This document shows positions 54,580 to 64,000 of a stretch of 64,000 bases of DNA, one piece after another. The position numbers and the translations under genes are program-made. The notes under the pieces were generated by a model that was not told where the DNA came from, did not search any database, and saw only the letters and a program-made list of their open reading frames with translations. Every line of letters starts with the position of its first letter. Positions within the stretch are counted from its first letter, which is position 1. Source of the stretch: Prostheceraeus crozeri (Eukaryota; Platyhelminthes; Polycladida; Euryleptidae); the NCBI GenBank assembly GCA_907163375.1, contig CAJQUW010007069.1:279001-343000 (forward strand), given 5' to 3'.

Positions 54580-55273
54580 TCACGGCATTGACTGGTGGAA
54601 TTCCCAAGTCACAGTAGTGACTTTAAATAATGTATCCAGACTAACATTTTATATTCAAGCGGGCGATAGTTTTTTGATTGAACCTAACCGATCCCTACAT
54701 GCTACGAAGATGTGGCTCTGCCCAGCGCGCATGATTGTCTTCGAAATAGAATAAGCATATTAGGTAGAGTAGCAACTCAGTATTCCCAATGTGCATGCAG
54801 TTTCGATTATATTAAATGAACTCAAGTTGAGACCAACTACCAAATGTGAGATAAACAAATGTTTTCAAGAAATTGCCACGGAATCAGGGACGCCGGCACA
54901 TTTTTAGGGCGGGTGTTTAACCGGCCTCAAGGCTTTGGGATACCCCATCCTCCCAATCCCCAACTCAATGTTTCACTTGTGTTATATACCTATTTAGGTT
55001 TTGCACCGCTTGACTTTAAATTGATGGTTCTATTTCAACTATAGTTTCATACTCAATGTTTTCAGACAACAAATACTTTCGGTATAAATGAGTGTGAAAG
55101 CCGAATGAGAAAAAATAACTCTATTATGTCAATTTTAGCCGAAGTCTAACATAATGCCAATAACAATTTGAATGCTGTAAATGTGCTACACGATGCATGC
55201 ACGCCACACCCTCTTACTGCAAGACCAGCAAAAAATAAAAGGTCTGATTCTATTTAAATGGATCGTATATTAG
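54580..55273. other. No gene seen
   Basis: AT-rich sequence up to the proposed left end of Polinton B. Open frames are short and without domains. Confidence 0.4.
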
Positions 55274-55968
55274 AGTAGTAAGGAATCCTCCCAACTGCGC
55301 ACAGCGCCAGCCCCTTTGGAGCGTGAGTTGGGTTGGTGTGGTTCTGGGTCGACCGGCCGGGTGGGTCGTGGTCGACCGTCCTTGTTGGTCTTGGGCGGTG
55401 GTCAATGATTTTGGTGTGTAGGATTGGTTGTAGGGTTGTTTTTTGTTTAGATTTGCCTTCGTGATGAAATTCTGCGTCGACATGTTGTGTTTCTTGGGTG
55501 TAGGTGTGGTTTGGTTGTGTTTTTGAGTGAGAAACTGGCTGTAGCGGCTAAACGAAGCCTCTTACGTGAAAATGGACGGCGGATTTGATCTTTTTGGCCA
55601 ATTTTGGGTCTAGGAGACTTGTTTCCTAAGTCATAGGCCAAACAACGAAGAACTTCGACCTCCCCTCGGCAGCGTTTCTTCCAACTTTGGTTCTAGAGAT
55701 CGTAGAAAGTCGTGCAATAGCTCGTTTGAAAGCTAAAAGTGTCACAAGTTCATTGGAAAGTATAGTTTGTCCCTATCTTCCTTTGCTGAGGCTTGAGAGT
55801 GACATTGAGACTTTTAGTCATGCTAGAGAGCCGTCAGAGGTTGAGTTTTGTGTTTTGGGCTCCAGCGGGGGAACGAAGCATCGGACGAGAAAACTGAGAC
55901 CAGATTTGGAATCAGCTTGATGTCATTGGCCAATGAGGAGCACATCCAATCAGAATCCAGCATTTCTC

Positions 55969-55976
55969 TATAAATA
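55969..55976 (+). promoter_or_regulatory. TATA box of the first Polinton B gene
   Basis: CTATAAATAATG context, about 100 bases before the ATG at 56,072. The expected start near 56,000 gives a leader of about 70 bases. Confidence 0.6.
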
Positions 55977-56071
55977 ATGAGGTTTTCAGAGTGACAATCA
56001 TTCTATCTTTGAGTTGCACAAGTGTCGGACGCACGTTCTCCCTCTACATTCCTATTATATTATCCATCTGA

Positions 56072-56846
56072 AATGGTAAGTCGAAACCTTCCTTCCTCTC
56101 CTTCCTTGAGTGTAACTTAATAGCATCTCTTTTATTTTCAGGCATCTACTACATCTACTACATTTACAGGACAAGATAGTGTTCAAACGTTACAAGGATC
56201 TCTACAATCAGATCGTCTCATGTTGAGGCCAGTAGAAGAGACAACAAAGATACATAGTCCTACCCCACTACAGCGTAAATTTAGATAAGCCATACGTTAT
56301 TACGATCATAGTATAGTATTGCAAACGGGAATGATTCCTTCCAATGAAGTGAAAATATTGAACAATCAGTATGGGGACTACGTAGTCATTCCTGTGAATC
56401 CATACATTCGTCGCCAACTCGATATTATTAAAGAGTTTGCAACATTAAATATGGACATCCCTACTCCCCTAAGCAATGAATGGAAGGCGAGAGACGACAA
56501 TGATGCTCCATATAGAAAGATGTGGGATGGTAAAAAGCTTTCTATACCACTATCGCATTGGTGCTCATACTATAAAAAGGAAGGAGATGAAGTGACACCC
56601 ATCAGATGTGAAGACCTCGCAGAAGGCACTTGGAATATTGGTTTTGCTATCAGTGGAATATATTATGGCTATCACCAGAACAACAAATTAGCCTCTATAT
56701 CGATGCATGCTCAATCCATCCTATATATACCAAAGCAACCAGACGTTCATGACATTATTGATCAAATCCTCAACGAGAGCGGTACAAAGCGCAAGTCAGA
56801 GAAGAATGCTGCCGGGAAACGCAAGCTAAAGAAGGAGAATCAGTAG
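56072..56846 (+). pseudogene. Polinton B: first gene, intron right after the start codon (fossil)
   Basis: ATG at 56,072 is followed at once by GTAAGTCG (donor). An acceptor TTTTATTTTCAG precedes GCATCTACTACATCTACTAC. The later part has YGDYVVIPVNPYIRRQLDII, KLSIPLSHWCSYYKKEGDEV, WNIGFAISGIYYGYH and a Lys-rich end (KRKLKKENQ). The family is unknown to me; a basic tail suggests nucleic-acid binding. Broken, about one break. Confidence 0.5.
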
Positions 56847-57069
56847 TCCTTACCTATCTCTACCTTATGACAGTTCTCTCATGTGCTTTGAGTGTCGTAG
56901 ACGTGGACTTATCAGATACATTTTACTTCTTCGCTGCCAGCATGTTATTTCTGTATTTTGTCGTGAACAGCATCGATGTAATTCTTCATTTTGTAATATG
57001 TTATAGGACTCTTCATCAGATGAGTAAAAATTTGTAATTTCCTTTTTAGTCATCCATCATCATTTTTAT

Positions 57070-57460
57070 GGATTGTGAGGGTGAACCTGTACAGGAGCTC
57101 AGTGCTATTGCTATGGACAATTGATCGTATCAAATTGTTAGTGTCCACCATCAACATGCCAAGTGCGATCCCAACGCTTATAGCTGGGCCAGAAAACACC
57201 TCCATGGACTTAATCAGCAATACTTGCAAGACTATGGCTTTTCTAATGAATGTGCTCTTCTTATTGACTTTAGAAAATGGTTAGCAGCTTTTAATGTTGT
57301 ATGTATCTTTTGCAATAATCCTACTAAGGAGAAGAAACTACTATTTCCAAATCTAATCATCAATGATATTCTACTTCTACATTGTAATAGTAGAGTTAGT
57401 CAACACTATCATGAAGTCACTAAGCGTTTTAAGGAATTGAGTGTTTCTATTTTTTTTTAA
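57070..57460 (+). pseudogene. Polinton B: possible DEDD exonuclease-like part (fossil)
   Basis: Starts MDCEGEPVQELSAIAMDN, resembling the first acidic motif of DnaQ-type exonucleases (D-x-E-G ... E). It continues with HHQHAKCDPNAYSWARKHLH and KWLAAFNVVCIFCNNPTKEK. Assignment rests on one motif and is tentative. Broken, about two breaks. Confidence 0.35.
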
Positions 57461-57469
57461 TGTTGGTTG

Positions 57470-57753
57470 TAGTCGCTACATTCATAATCAATGCTTTTTC
57501 CTCCATATCTCAACACTGCTAAAATAATGTTTGGTCCTCATTATGTATATGATATATATGATATGCTTTATAAGATATGCTTATATATATATATATGCTT
57601 TATATATGCTTTATATGATAGCTACCAACTGTATCTATTTTATCTGTCTTAAACCCAAACTTTGTAATGCATGCTTGTTAAAATCGTTCAATAAATGCTT
57701 TTTGAAGAGATTTCTTATTTTCATGCAACGGATGGGATAGATGAAGGGAGATA
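57470..57753. other. Polinton B: low-complexity AT spacer
   Basis: Runs of TATATATGCTTTATATATGC at 57,540-57,620 and no credible ORF. Confidence 0.6.
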
Positions 57754-58164
57754 ATGTCTTTCTCAAATGATTGTGGAACATTAAGTTTTCATAGACAAAG
57801 CGTAAAAGGAACTATTCAAGATTATGTGATAACTTTTCATAAAGATGAGATCAACATCAAATCAGTTATTGGTGATATTAGCACTCTATTTTTGAAGTTA
57901 ATGGATACGTTTTCTAATAGAATTGTAATGGCGAGATTAGTTGCAAAAATTCATTTCAGCCATTTTGGGAAAGAAGAGGTAGAAGATCGTTTCTTCCACT
58001 TTGCTTCTTATTCGATGGAAGTTGTAGATAATCCCGAAGAATTTTTTGAAAGACATATGGGAAAAATTGCTCAACGTCTTGATGCATTTAACAATCATGG
58101 TAGCAGTTTAGTGATTGAAGCGATTTCACATATTCACATTCAACTTTGTATAAAAGAAACTTAA
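57754..58164 (+). pseudogene. Polinton B: polymerase leader-like domain (fossil)
   Basis: About 136 codons. FASYSMEVVDNPEEFFERHM and RLDAFNNHGSSLVIEAISHI match the fragment at 9246-9466 in element M. Domains with a G-S-x-W/L-V ... E pattern stand before the polymerase core in other Polintons, but here the core is not found downstream. The piece reads open. Confidence 0.55.
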
Positions 58165-58500
58165 AGCTGCAATGGTACCTCATCGTAGCACAATTGGCTT
58201 TCGAGTTGTGTCTGCTTACTGTCGAAGTATATTCCTTCTGCACATGTGTCTATTATTTAGAAAAGGCTAGCAAGTTCATGTCTTCAAAAAGACTTGCTTT
58301 AGAAGTTGTTAGGAAGAGTGAAATGAAAATATGTGCGATGCATGCAAGCGAAAGGATGGAAGTGAAAAACGCATCTTTAAGAGATGTAAGCATACTTTCT
58401 GCCAGCGATGTTTCATACGATGTTGTATTCAACTTTGTCCATGTAGTCACAGTGATATAGCTCATTTTGAGCATCACTTCTGTCATTAAAGTTAGCACCT
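58165..58500 (+). other. Polinton B: open stretch of unclear meaning
   Basis: A 104-codon frame with Cys-rich and hydrophobic parts (WYLIVAQLAFELCLLTVEVY). No family recognised. It may be the decayed continuation of the neighbouring gene. Confidence 0.3.
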
Positions 58501-58896
58501 ATGCAAATGTGGAAAAATCAAGTTGCAACAATGGTTAAGAGAAAAATGGCGAAACGCAAAAGTCAAAAGTCTTCAAAATTTTCTGCAGCCATTCGAGCTC
58601 TTCAACGAATGAAAGGAAATCAGCGATACAATGCTATACGACATGCCAATGATAAATTTATTCGAGAAATTGTTTCTCATGTGAGAAGTTTGAGGACAAA
58701 GAAATTATCACCACAACAACGAAAGTTACTTAAGCGACATACTACGAAATTGCGATTCATCTCCAATCCTAAAGTTACCCTTCAAAGAAAGAGGAAAACT
58801 CTTACACAAAAGGGCGGTTTCCTTTCATTGTTACTTCCGCTGTTAGCTCCTGTAGTAGGTGACCTATTAGGTACGATCTTTAATCCTAAGCGTTAA
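58501..58896 (+). pseudogene. Polinton B: adenovirus pX-like basic protein
   Basis: A strongly basic N-terminal half (KRKMAKRKSQKSSKF, then repeated Arg/Lys stretches) and a C-terminal GGFLSLLLPLLAPVVGDLLG hydrophobic segment ending NPKR. This is the plan of the pX/Mu-like core protein of Polintons. The 131-codon frame is open and directly precedes the ATPase, as expected. Confidence 0.65.
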
Positions 58897-58897
58897 T

Positions 58898-59479
58898 TAT
58901 GCAAATATTGAATCCCAAAGTATTAAAATGGAATTCTGACGATAAAGTTCTGACTGTATCAGGTCCATCCCATGCAGGTAAATCTGTTTTCACTCAGAAT
59001 TTGCTAGATAAAAGAAAAGAGTTGTTTAGGGAACCTATCAATCGAGTGATTTAGTGTTATGGCATTTATCAGCCGTCACTCTTTCAGGAATTGCAACGTC
59101 GTAACTTTATTCGACATGAAGGAATTATTCCAGTGGATAAACTTCAGTCTAATGATGTTGTTGTATTGGATGATCTATTAAAAGAAAGCAAGAACTCTAA
59201 AGATGTTACAGATATGTTCACTCGCGCAGGACATCACAAAAGATGCTTTATAATCTATATCACGAAAAATTTGTTTCCTGATGGGAAAGAAGCCCGCACA
59301 CGAAACCTGAATACACACTATTACGCTACTTTTAAGAATCCACGAGATAGAAGTCAAATTGAAATTTTAGCGCGACAAGTTGCGCCAAGAGGTTCAAAAG
59401 CCTTAATTGAAATTTTTCAAGCAGCAACTGAAAAACCACACGGCTCCTTATTTATTGATTTTACACAAGAGTGTCCGTA
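58898..59479 (+). pseudogene. Polinton B: packaging ATPase (fossil)
   Basis: Walker A-like TVSGPSHAGKSVFTQNLLDK, Walker B-like DVVVLDDLLKES, then MFTRAGHHKRCFIIYITKNL as in A32/FtsK-HerA packaging ATPases. It ends GSLFIDFTQECP. Packs DNA into the capsid. Broken, about one break. Confidence 0.85.
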
Positions 59480-59533
59480 GGAATTTAGATTTCGAAGTGA
59501 TATTTTGAAAGAGCCTATGATTATCTACAAACT

Positions 59534-60051
59534 ATGAGTTCTTACTCCAGCATGGTTGTTATTCCTCAGGATGAATATGTGCAATTGACTGCCATGCAAC
59601 AAGTAAGACAACCTCTCGCAAATCAAATTTATAAGAATGAATTAAATTATAAGCAAAATGCGCATATCAAAGATTCACATCGTGCTGTATTATTACAATC
59701 GGAACCTGTCGAAGAATTAAAAGTTTGAAGAATAAGATGCGTGACTCTGTTTCGACTGCTACACCTTTAGCATCTCGAGCACATGCAATGTCCCTTTTTA
59801 ACAGCATTGAACCATATCTCACTGTGACTGATAGAGGTGAAATCATTTCAGATGAAAATGAAATTATTAACGCTTCACGTTATGAAGACTTGATTCAGTA
59901 TGCAACACGCAGAAAGCGCCGTCAAGGCTATGTCCCACCTGGTTGGTCTTACTTTCTTAAACTATTGAAAAAGCACAATATTCCAAAATTTGCTTTGAAT
60001 AATGAAACATTGAAAGAACTTGGTTCTATTTCAGCAGTTTATGCTACTTAA
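59534..60051 (+). pseudogene. Polinton B: conserved two-piece structural protein (fossil)
   Basis: The first block starts MSSYSSMVVIPQDEYVQLTA and contains KDSHRAVLLQ. The second has DRGEIISDENEI, YATRRKRRQGYVPPGWSYFL and IPKFALNNETLKELG. This plan (V-IP-EY ... R-RR-x-P-GW-FL ... IP) recurs in many Polintons beside the ATPase. Function unknown, probably virion-related. Broken, about one break. Confidence 0.5.
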
Positions 60052-60290
60052 TCTACTTCACCGGTTAAGAGTAAAATGAAAATGCCAAGGAATTGGTTTA
60101 AGAGATCACCTTCTTAATCCCCTCCCACACTCATCAAGCAAACAGGGGGAAGAGAACGACGTAGAAGAACTCCTCCAAAGAAATACATCTTCTCAGACTA
60201 TTAATATGAAGCAGATGTGCTGCTTACCATGTAATGAGCCGCCGGAAGTAAATGTAACTGTAACTTGTACTTGCTGTACCAGCTCTCACA
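60052..60290. other. Polinton B: short spacer with Cys-rich decayed frame
   Basis: A plus-strand stretch near 60,205-60,290 encodes Cys-rich words (MKQMCCLPC, CTCCTSS), possibly the decayed start of a gene. Not enough to name. Confidence 0.3.
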
Positions 60291-61165
60291 ATGAGACTCT
60301 TAAGCAATGTTAACGTAAATCCCATGAATCCTGTGGTTGCTGTAAATGCAAAAAGGCAAGAAAGCAAAAACATGAGAAGAAGGAGAAAGAGTCAGTCTTC
60401 ATCGACTGAACGTTTGAAGTCAATATATTATGATGTAAAACATCCTGCAGGATTTGCATCTATAAAGAAATTGTCAAAAGCGAGCGGTCTTCCACACTCA
60501 CAAGTTAAACAATGGTTAAAGGGTCAAGCTACATATACACTCCACACACAAGCGAAAAAGAAGTACCGTACCCGTCATTATATTGCTCATGACATTGATG
60601 AACAGTGGCAAGCATATTTGTGTGACGTTGCCGCTATTTCAAAACATAACTCGGGACACAAATTTATTTTAACCGTAATTATCTCGCGTTATGCGTGGGC
60701 TCAACCTTTGAAAACTAAAGAAGGTGAACGAGTAGCAAAGGCATTCCAGTCAATTTTTCGAGAGGGTCGCATTCCAAAGAGAATTCAGAGTGATAAAGGA
60801 AAAGAGTTCGAAAATCAGCATGTTAGAAGATTATTTGAGAGATATGATATTGAGCTGTTTAGTGTAAAGAGTGCTTATAAGGCTGCAGTAGTTGAACGTT
60901 TCAATCGCACATTAAAAAATTGATTGTGGCGACATTTCACTGCCAACTTAACACAAAATTGGACAAAGGTTCTACAAGATACGCTTTATGCCCACAATCA
61001 CTCCATTCATCGTTCTACTGGACTCAGACCAGTGGATGTGAATGCTGACAACGTAGATAGATTGCGTGAAACATTCCAACGCAAGCGTAATAATGCAGTG
61101 ATGTGCAAATAGGTGATAAAGTTCGCATATCAAAAGTTAAAAGTGTTTTTGCCAAAGGTTATCTC
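60291..61165 (+). pseudogene. Polinton B: retrovirus-type integrase (fossil)
   Basis: An N-terminal part with YYDVKHPAGFASIKKLSKAS and KQWLKGQATYTLH; the core with DEQWQAYLCDVAAIS (first Asp), RYAWAQPLKTKEGERVAKAF, RIQSDKGKEFENQH (second Asp) and VVERFNRTLKN (Glu); then YAHNHSIHRSTGLRPVDVN and GDKVRISKVKSVFAKGYL from the chromo/SH3-like end. It catalyses insertion. Only moderate similarity to the Polinton A integrase. Broken, about two or three breaks. Confidence 0.88.
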
Positions 61166-61170
61166 CCGAA

Positions 61171-61758
61171 TTGCACAGAAGACATTTTCACAGTTTGTCA
61201 CAGTTTTGTCCAGCTGAGAATACTGGTCCTATTGAATTTGTTATTCCTGGCGCTTGCGATGATTATATTGATTTGAGTCATGCGATGGTTGATGTGAGGT
61301 TTAGAATTCAGCAAGCAGATGGAACTAAAATTGAAGATGCTTATAAAGTTGGTCTGAACAATTCATCACTGGCCACATTATTTCGCGATGTTTCTCTAAC
61401 TATTGGAGAGCAACAGGTGGGAGGTGATCAAAGCGATTATCCCTATAAAGCATATTTGAATGCTCTATCACAGTTTCATCCAGCAGCTCACAACAGTCAT
61501 GTGGAAGCAATGGGATGGTGTAGAGATCAAGCAGCACTATTTGATAGTGAAACAAACACTGGTTTTGTAAAGCGATCTGCTTTGATTAAAGATAGTAAAG
61601 TATGTCAGCTATATAGTCCACTTAATTTAGACTTCTTCGGACAATCAAAATTTTTACTCTGTAATACCAGTATGCGACTCAAACTTACATTGAATAAGCT
61701 CGAATTTTTGTTGTATGCATTTGCTTCAGTTGTGAAATTTAAAAGTTCTGGCTCATAA
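61171..61758 (+). pseudogene. Polinton B: jelly-roll capsid protein, F54H12.2-like (fossil)
   Basis: Contains TGPIEFVIPGACDDYIDLSH, LNNSSLATLFRDVSLTIGEQ, DYPYKAYLNALSQFHPAAHN, WCRDQAALFD and LNLDFFGQSKFLLCNTSMRL. This pattern is typical of the Polinton capsid proteins often labelled F54H12.2-like, with jelly-roll folds. Only the N-terminal half to two thirds is present. Broken. Confidence 0.7.
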
Positions 61759-61802
61759 GACAAATTGAAACTGCTGGTGTGAATTTTTAAAACGATACAT
61801 CT

Positions 61803-62471
61803 TCACTCAATTGAGTAGAGATCACCATATTGTCCACAGTCAGATTCGACATCGCACACTTCTCCCTCTTCCATATCCGTCGTAGAAGATTTTGCAGCTG
61901 TAAGAGCATTAACCGCGCTGATGAATGAGAAAGGGCGCCGAGAATCTGAGCAGTTCCATTTGGGAAGAGTTGAAGATTCCGTAAATTGCTCATCTTCACC
62001 ACTAACATTTGCGGTCGACCCGGATAATACTTGCTGTTTGGAATTTTTTGATGTAATGTTGCCAGATCGATTTACGTGTAGAGTCTGATGCATCGGAGAA
62101 TGTTGACGATGGTGTTGCAATGACGTTTCTTGATGAAGAAATGAGTAAAAAGAGCGATGTATCTTCCTTTTATACTTTTCCCAACTGCCTTGATGAAATG
62201 TGAAGTAGGTAAAAAGTTGTGAATGACAGATTTGAATTCGCTGTTTGTTGAGTCGCAACCATATGCGATTTCCTATGCTTGAATGTTTTTTCATATAGAA
62301 GTATGTTAAGTCCTTCATAATATGATTTAGAGACTGAAAATGTCGATATGATAAAGCAAGTACTCTTCTTACATTTCCAGTATAATCTTTGAAACATACG
62401 TTTCGTTCATGATCAATCTCAACATATGGTAGGAAATCCAATTTCCAAGTCTTCATGATGGAGTGTGACAT
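61803..62471 (-). pseudogene. Polinton B: PC4-like protein, copy 1
   Basis: Starts MSHSIMKTWKLDFLPYVEID. The first ~115 residues (VCFKDYTGNV, LALSYRHFQSLNHIMKDL, WLRLNKQRIQICHSQ) resemble the PC4/p15 single-strand DNA-binding fold in the order of strands and closing helix. A Ser/Gln/His-rich, then acidic tail follows (MEEGEVCDVESDCG). Copy 2 lies directly upstream in tandem. The 222-codon frame is open. The fold assignment is inference from pattern only. Confidence 0.45.
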
Positions 62472-62492
62472 TGTGCTGAAGATGGTCTCTGA

Positions 62493-62861
62493 TTAAGATT
62501 TGCGTAGCAATGCGATGAACTTGCGTCGAATGAATGACATAATGGAGTGATGTACACATCTTTCATATTTTTCCCAATTGCATTTGCGAAAAGAGAAATA
62601 GATGGAGAGATGAGAATCATAGATTTGAATTTCATTTCTGTGATGTTGAAGCCAAACTTGATTACCCAAGGAGATGTATTTCAACGTTTTGAAATATTCC
62701 AAATCCCTCATGATATCATTAGGATTGAAAAATTGTCGCCATGTTAATGTAATTCCTTTCGATGTATTTCCATAAGAATTCTTGAAATGAGCGTTTCCAT
62801 CGCGATCAACTTTAATATATTGTAGAGAGACCAAAGTACAAGTCTTCATGATGTTATGCAA
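62493..62861 (-). pseudogene. Polinton B: PC4-like protein, copy 2
   Basis: Starts MHNIMKTCTLVSLQYIKVDR and aligns with copy 1 through NAHFKNSYGN, LTWRQFFNPNDIMRDL, GNQVWLQHHRNEIQIYDSHL and NWEKYERCVHHSIMSF. It lacks copy 1's long tail, ending after about 122 residues. A tandem duplication inside the element, now diverged. Confidence 0.45.
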
Positions 62862-62885
62862 ATTGGTAAGGTATAGATTACCGAA

Positions 62886-63107
62886 ATGAAAATGTCATTC
62901 TATCATGTCTTGCTTAGCAATGTGGCAACAAACAGACTTTTTGGCTATGGAGCTGCTATCTTTTCTACTCCCATTGATAATACACAACAGCTGAATGGAA
63001 AGTGGGAAGTAGGCGTCACCCAAGTTGTTCACAGTAACTATGTCTACACTTTTGATCATGAAGTGATGACTATTAATATGAGACGTACAGATGCCTATCA
63101 GTGTTAA
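62886..63107 (+). pseudogene. Polinton B: start of the penton-like minor capsid gene (fossil)
   Basis: Begins MKMSFYHVLLSNVATNRLFG, then LNGKWEVGVTQVVHSNYVYT. A 'f-v-L-SN ... NT ... L-G-WEVG' opening is typical of Polinton penton-like proteins. Only about 74 codons remain before the Polinton A-type insertion at 63,116. Confidence 0.6.
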
Positions 63108-63115
63108 GAGGGAGT

Positions 63116-63612
63116 AGTATAGGGTATGACATCCGGCGCATCACTTCGCTCGCACCGGATGTCACACCTTGCGAGAATTTCAAAAATTTAGGTTGTCTCC
63201 AAACTTTAAAAATTTAGGTAGTGACAAATTTTCAAAAATTCAAATTTTCAAAAGTTTAGGCGGTCGAAAAATATCACAAGTAATCGATAATTTAAGTTGT
63301 CTCAAAATATCACGTAATCTAAAAAATATCGCGTGGTCGAAAATTTAGGTACTCTGAGAATTTCACGTAGTCTCAATATACCAGAAGATTGTATTCAAAA
63401 TATTTATTAAAAAAATGGATGAAACAAAAGTGGAAGAAACCTCAAAAGTGGAAGGAACTTCGACGGCGACGAGAATATATCCTTCGTTATCACAATTAAA
63501 AATAACTGAATTGAATAAAGAAAAACACAAGGATAGAGCTAGGTATATGAAAGATGAGGAATCTCAATTATTATTAAGATTAGAGCATTATGATAAGTTG
63601 AGAATGTAACAC
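63116..63612 (+). mobile_element. Polinton A-type terminal repeat inserted in Polinton B
   Basis: AGTATAGGGTATGACATCCG begins at 63,116 in the same orientation as Polinton A's left end. It is followed by the same AAATTTAGG/CACGTAGTC units and by the start of the terminal gene (63,415: MDETKVEETSKVEGTSTATR, then RIYPSLSQLKITELNKEKHK). Similarity fades near 63,610. It is either a lone terminal repeat or the edge of another copy that continues past the window. Broken. Confidence 0.85.
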
Positions 63613-64000
63613 AAGCTCTTTCAATTCCTGTTATTGCTACTGATTTGCACTCTGATGAACCTCCCAATTGTAGGGGACAGCTGCTCCCGCATGCATGAAA
63701 CAATGCAGTTGCTTCTCGCATTCATGAACCATCGCATTTCAGAACAAGCAGCTGTTACCCGCACTTAAAGATTAAAAAGACGTGGAATATATTGCAGTAT
63801 GTAGGAAGTAAGACTTCATTTTACAATTTCATTAATCATAACTAGTGACTGTTTTCTTTCTTCATTACAAAATGCCAAGACGTACTGCCGCGGAAGCTTT
63901 TTCGCTTTACATGTCGATTTTACTAAACTTAATTAAAGAGAACAAGTAAACTGCGAAAAAAATATTTTGAAGAGTGGAAGGTGGAAATTCAATCGAGAAA
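63613..64000. other. Window end, no clear feature
   Basis: No further Polinton signature is convincing here. A short frame at 63,871 (MPRRTAAEAFSLYMSILLNL) ends after about 25 codons. AT-rich. Confidence 0.35.

Larger units (their letters stand above)
55274..63115 (+). mobile_element. Polinton B (Maverick-type fossil), interrupted at its right by a Polinton A-type end
   Basis: The left end is proposed at AGTAGTAAGGAATCC (55,274), where GC content rises sharply. The leader (55,290-55,930) shares about 100 bp with element M's terminal units. Parts: an intron-bearing first gene, an exonuclease-like part, a polymerase leader-like part, a pX-like protein, the packaging ATPase, a conserved two-piece protein, integrase, a jelly-roll capsid protein, two PC4-like genes (minus strand), and a penton-like gene start cut at 63,116. 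No polymerase core was found. Sequence clearly differs from Polinton A. Broken, roughly eight to twelve breaks. Confidence 0.85.

Noticed and set aside
63871-63950. Start of a new gene at the window edge (MPRRTAAEAF)
   Set aside because: The frame closes after about 25 codons and no splice site is convincing.

Overview
This is eukaryotic (animal) DNA packed with mobile elements: spliced genes with GT/AG introns, TATA boxes, an AATAAA signal, a tRNA-derived SINE, an APE-type LINE, hAT and Tc1 DNA transposons, a fold-back element and several Polinton (Maverick) fossils. The host is probably a marine invertebrate, but no gene here fixes the phylum. No functional rRNA or tRNA gene and no CRISPR array was seen.

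Layout. 0.2-3.3 kb: a dead Tc1 element split by a non-autonomous hAT copy, lying at the edge of a possible coding exon (3.3-3.8 kb). 4.19-40.34 kb: a large mosaic element, here called element M, about 21.5 kb without its insertion. It has inverted terminal regions, 2-kb internal inverted repeat arms (9.47-11.69 and 20.76-22.73 kb), two separated pieces of a Polinton-type DNA polymerase, long AT-rich satellite-like stretches, and an unrecognised gene family (genes A, B, C; D lies just outside). Inside M sit a 3.1-kb GTTGAA-rich DNA-transposon-like insert (14.36-17.46 kb) and an AT-rich Polinton fossil (Polinton A, 25.42-40.13 kb) that entered M's right terminal region.

40.3-41.4 kb: gene D, related to A and B, with its own TATA box. 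41.4-48.9 kb: sparse host-like sequence with a retroelement scrap, a 614-bp TA-flanked MITE, a SINE and one long single-exon ORF (654 aa, no known family). 48.96-52.34 kb: a CR1/L2-like LINE with ORF1 and ORF2. 52.68-53.80 kb: a fold-back element in which one arm segment has been inverted. 54.2-54.6 kb: a hAT-like MITE. 55.3-63.1 kb: a second, different Polinton fossil (Polinton B) with integrase, packaging ATPase, capsid and other parts. It is cut at 63,116 by the end of a Polinton A-type copy, which runs to about 63.6 kb.

Together, the Polinton parts form the usual set for self-integrating virus-like elements (protein-primed polymerase, integrase, protease, packaging ATPase, capsid proteins), but both copies are broken. 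The most novel material is element M: its genes combine a Cys/His-rich N-terminal domain, a coiled coil and a conserved C-terminal domain. They share promoter and 3'-intron architecture and sit inside a Polinton-derived, partly palindromic frame.
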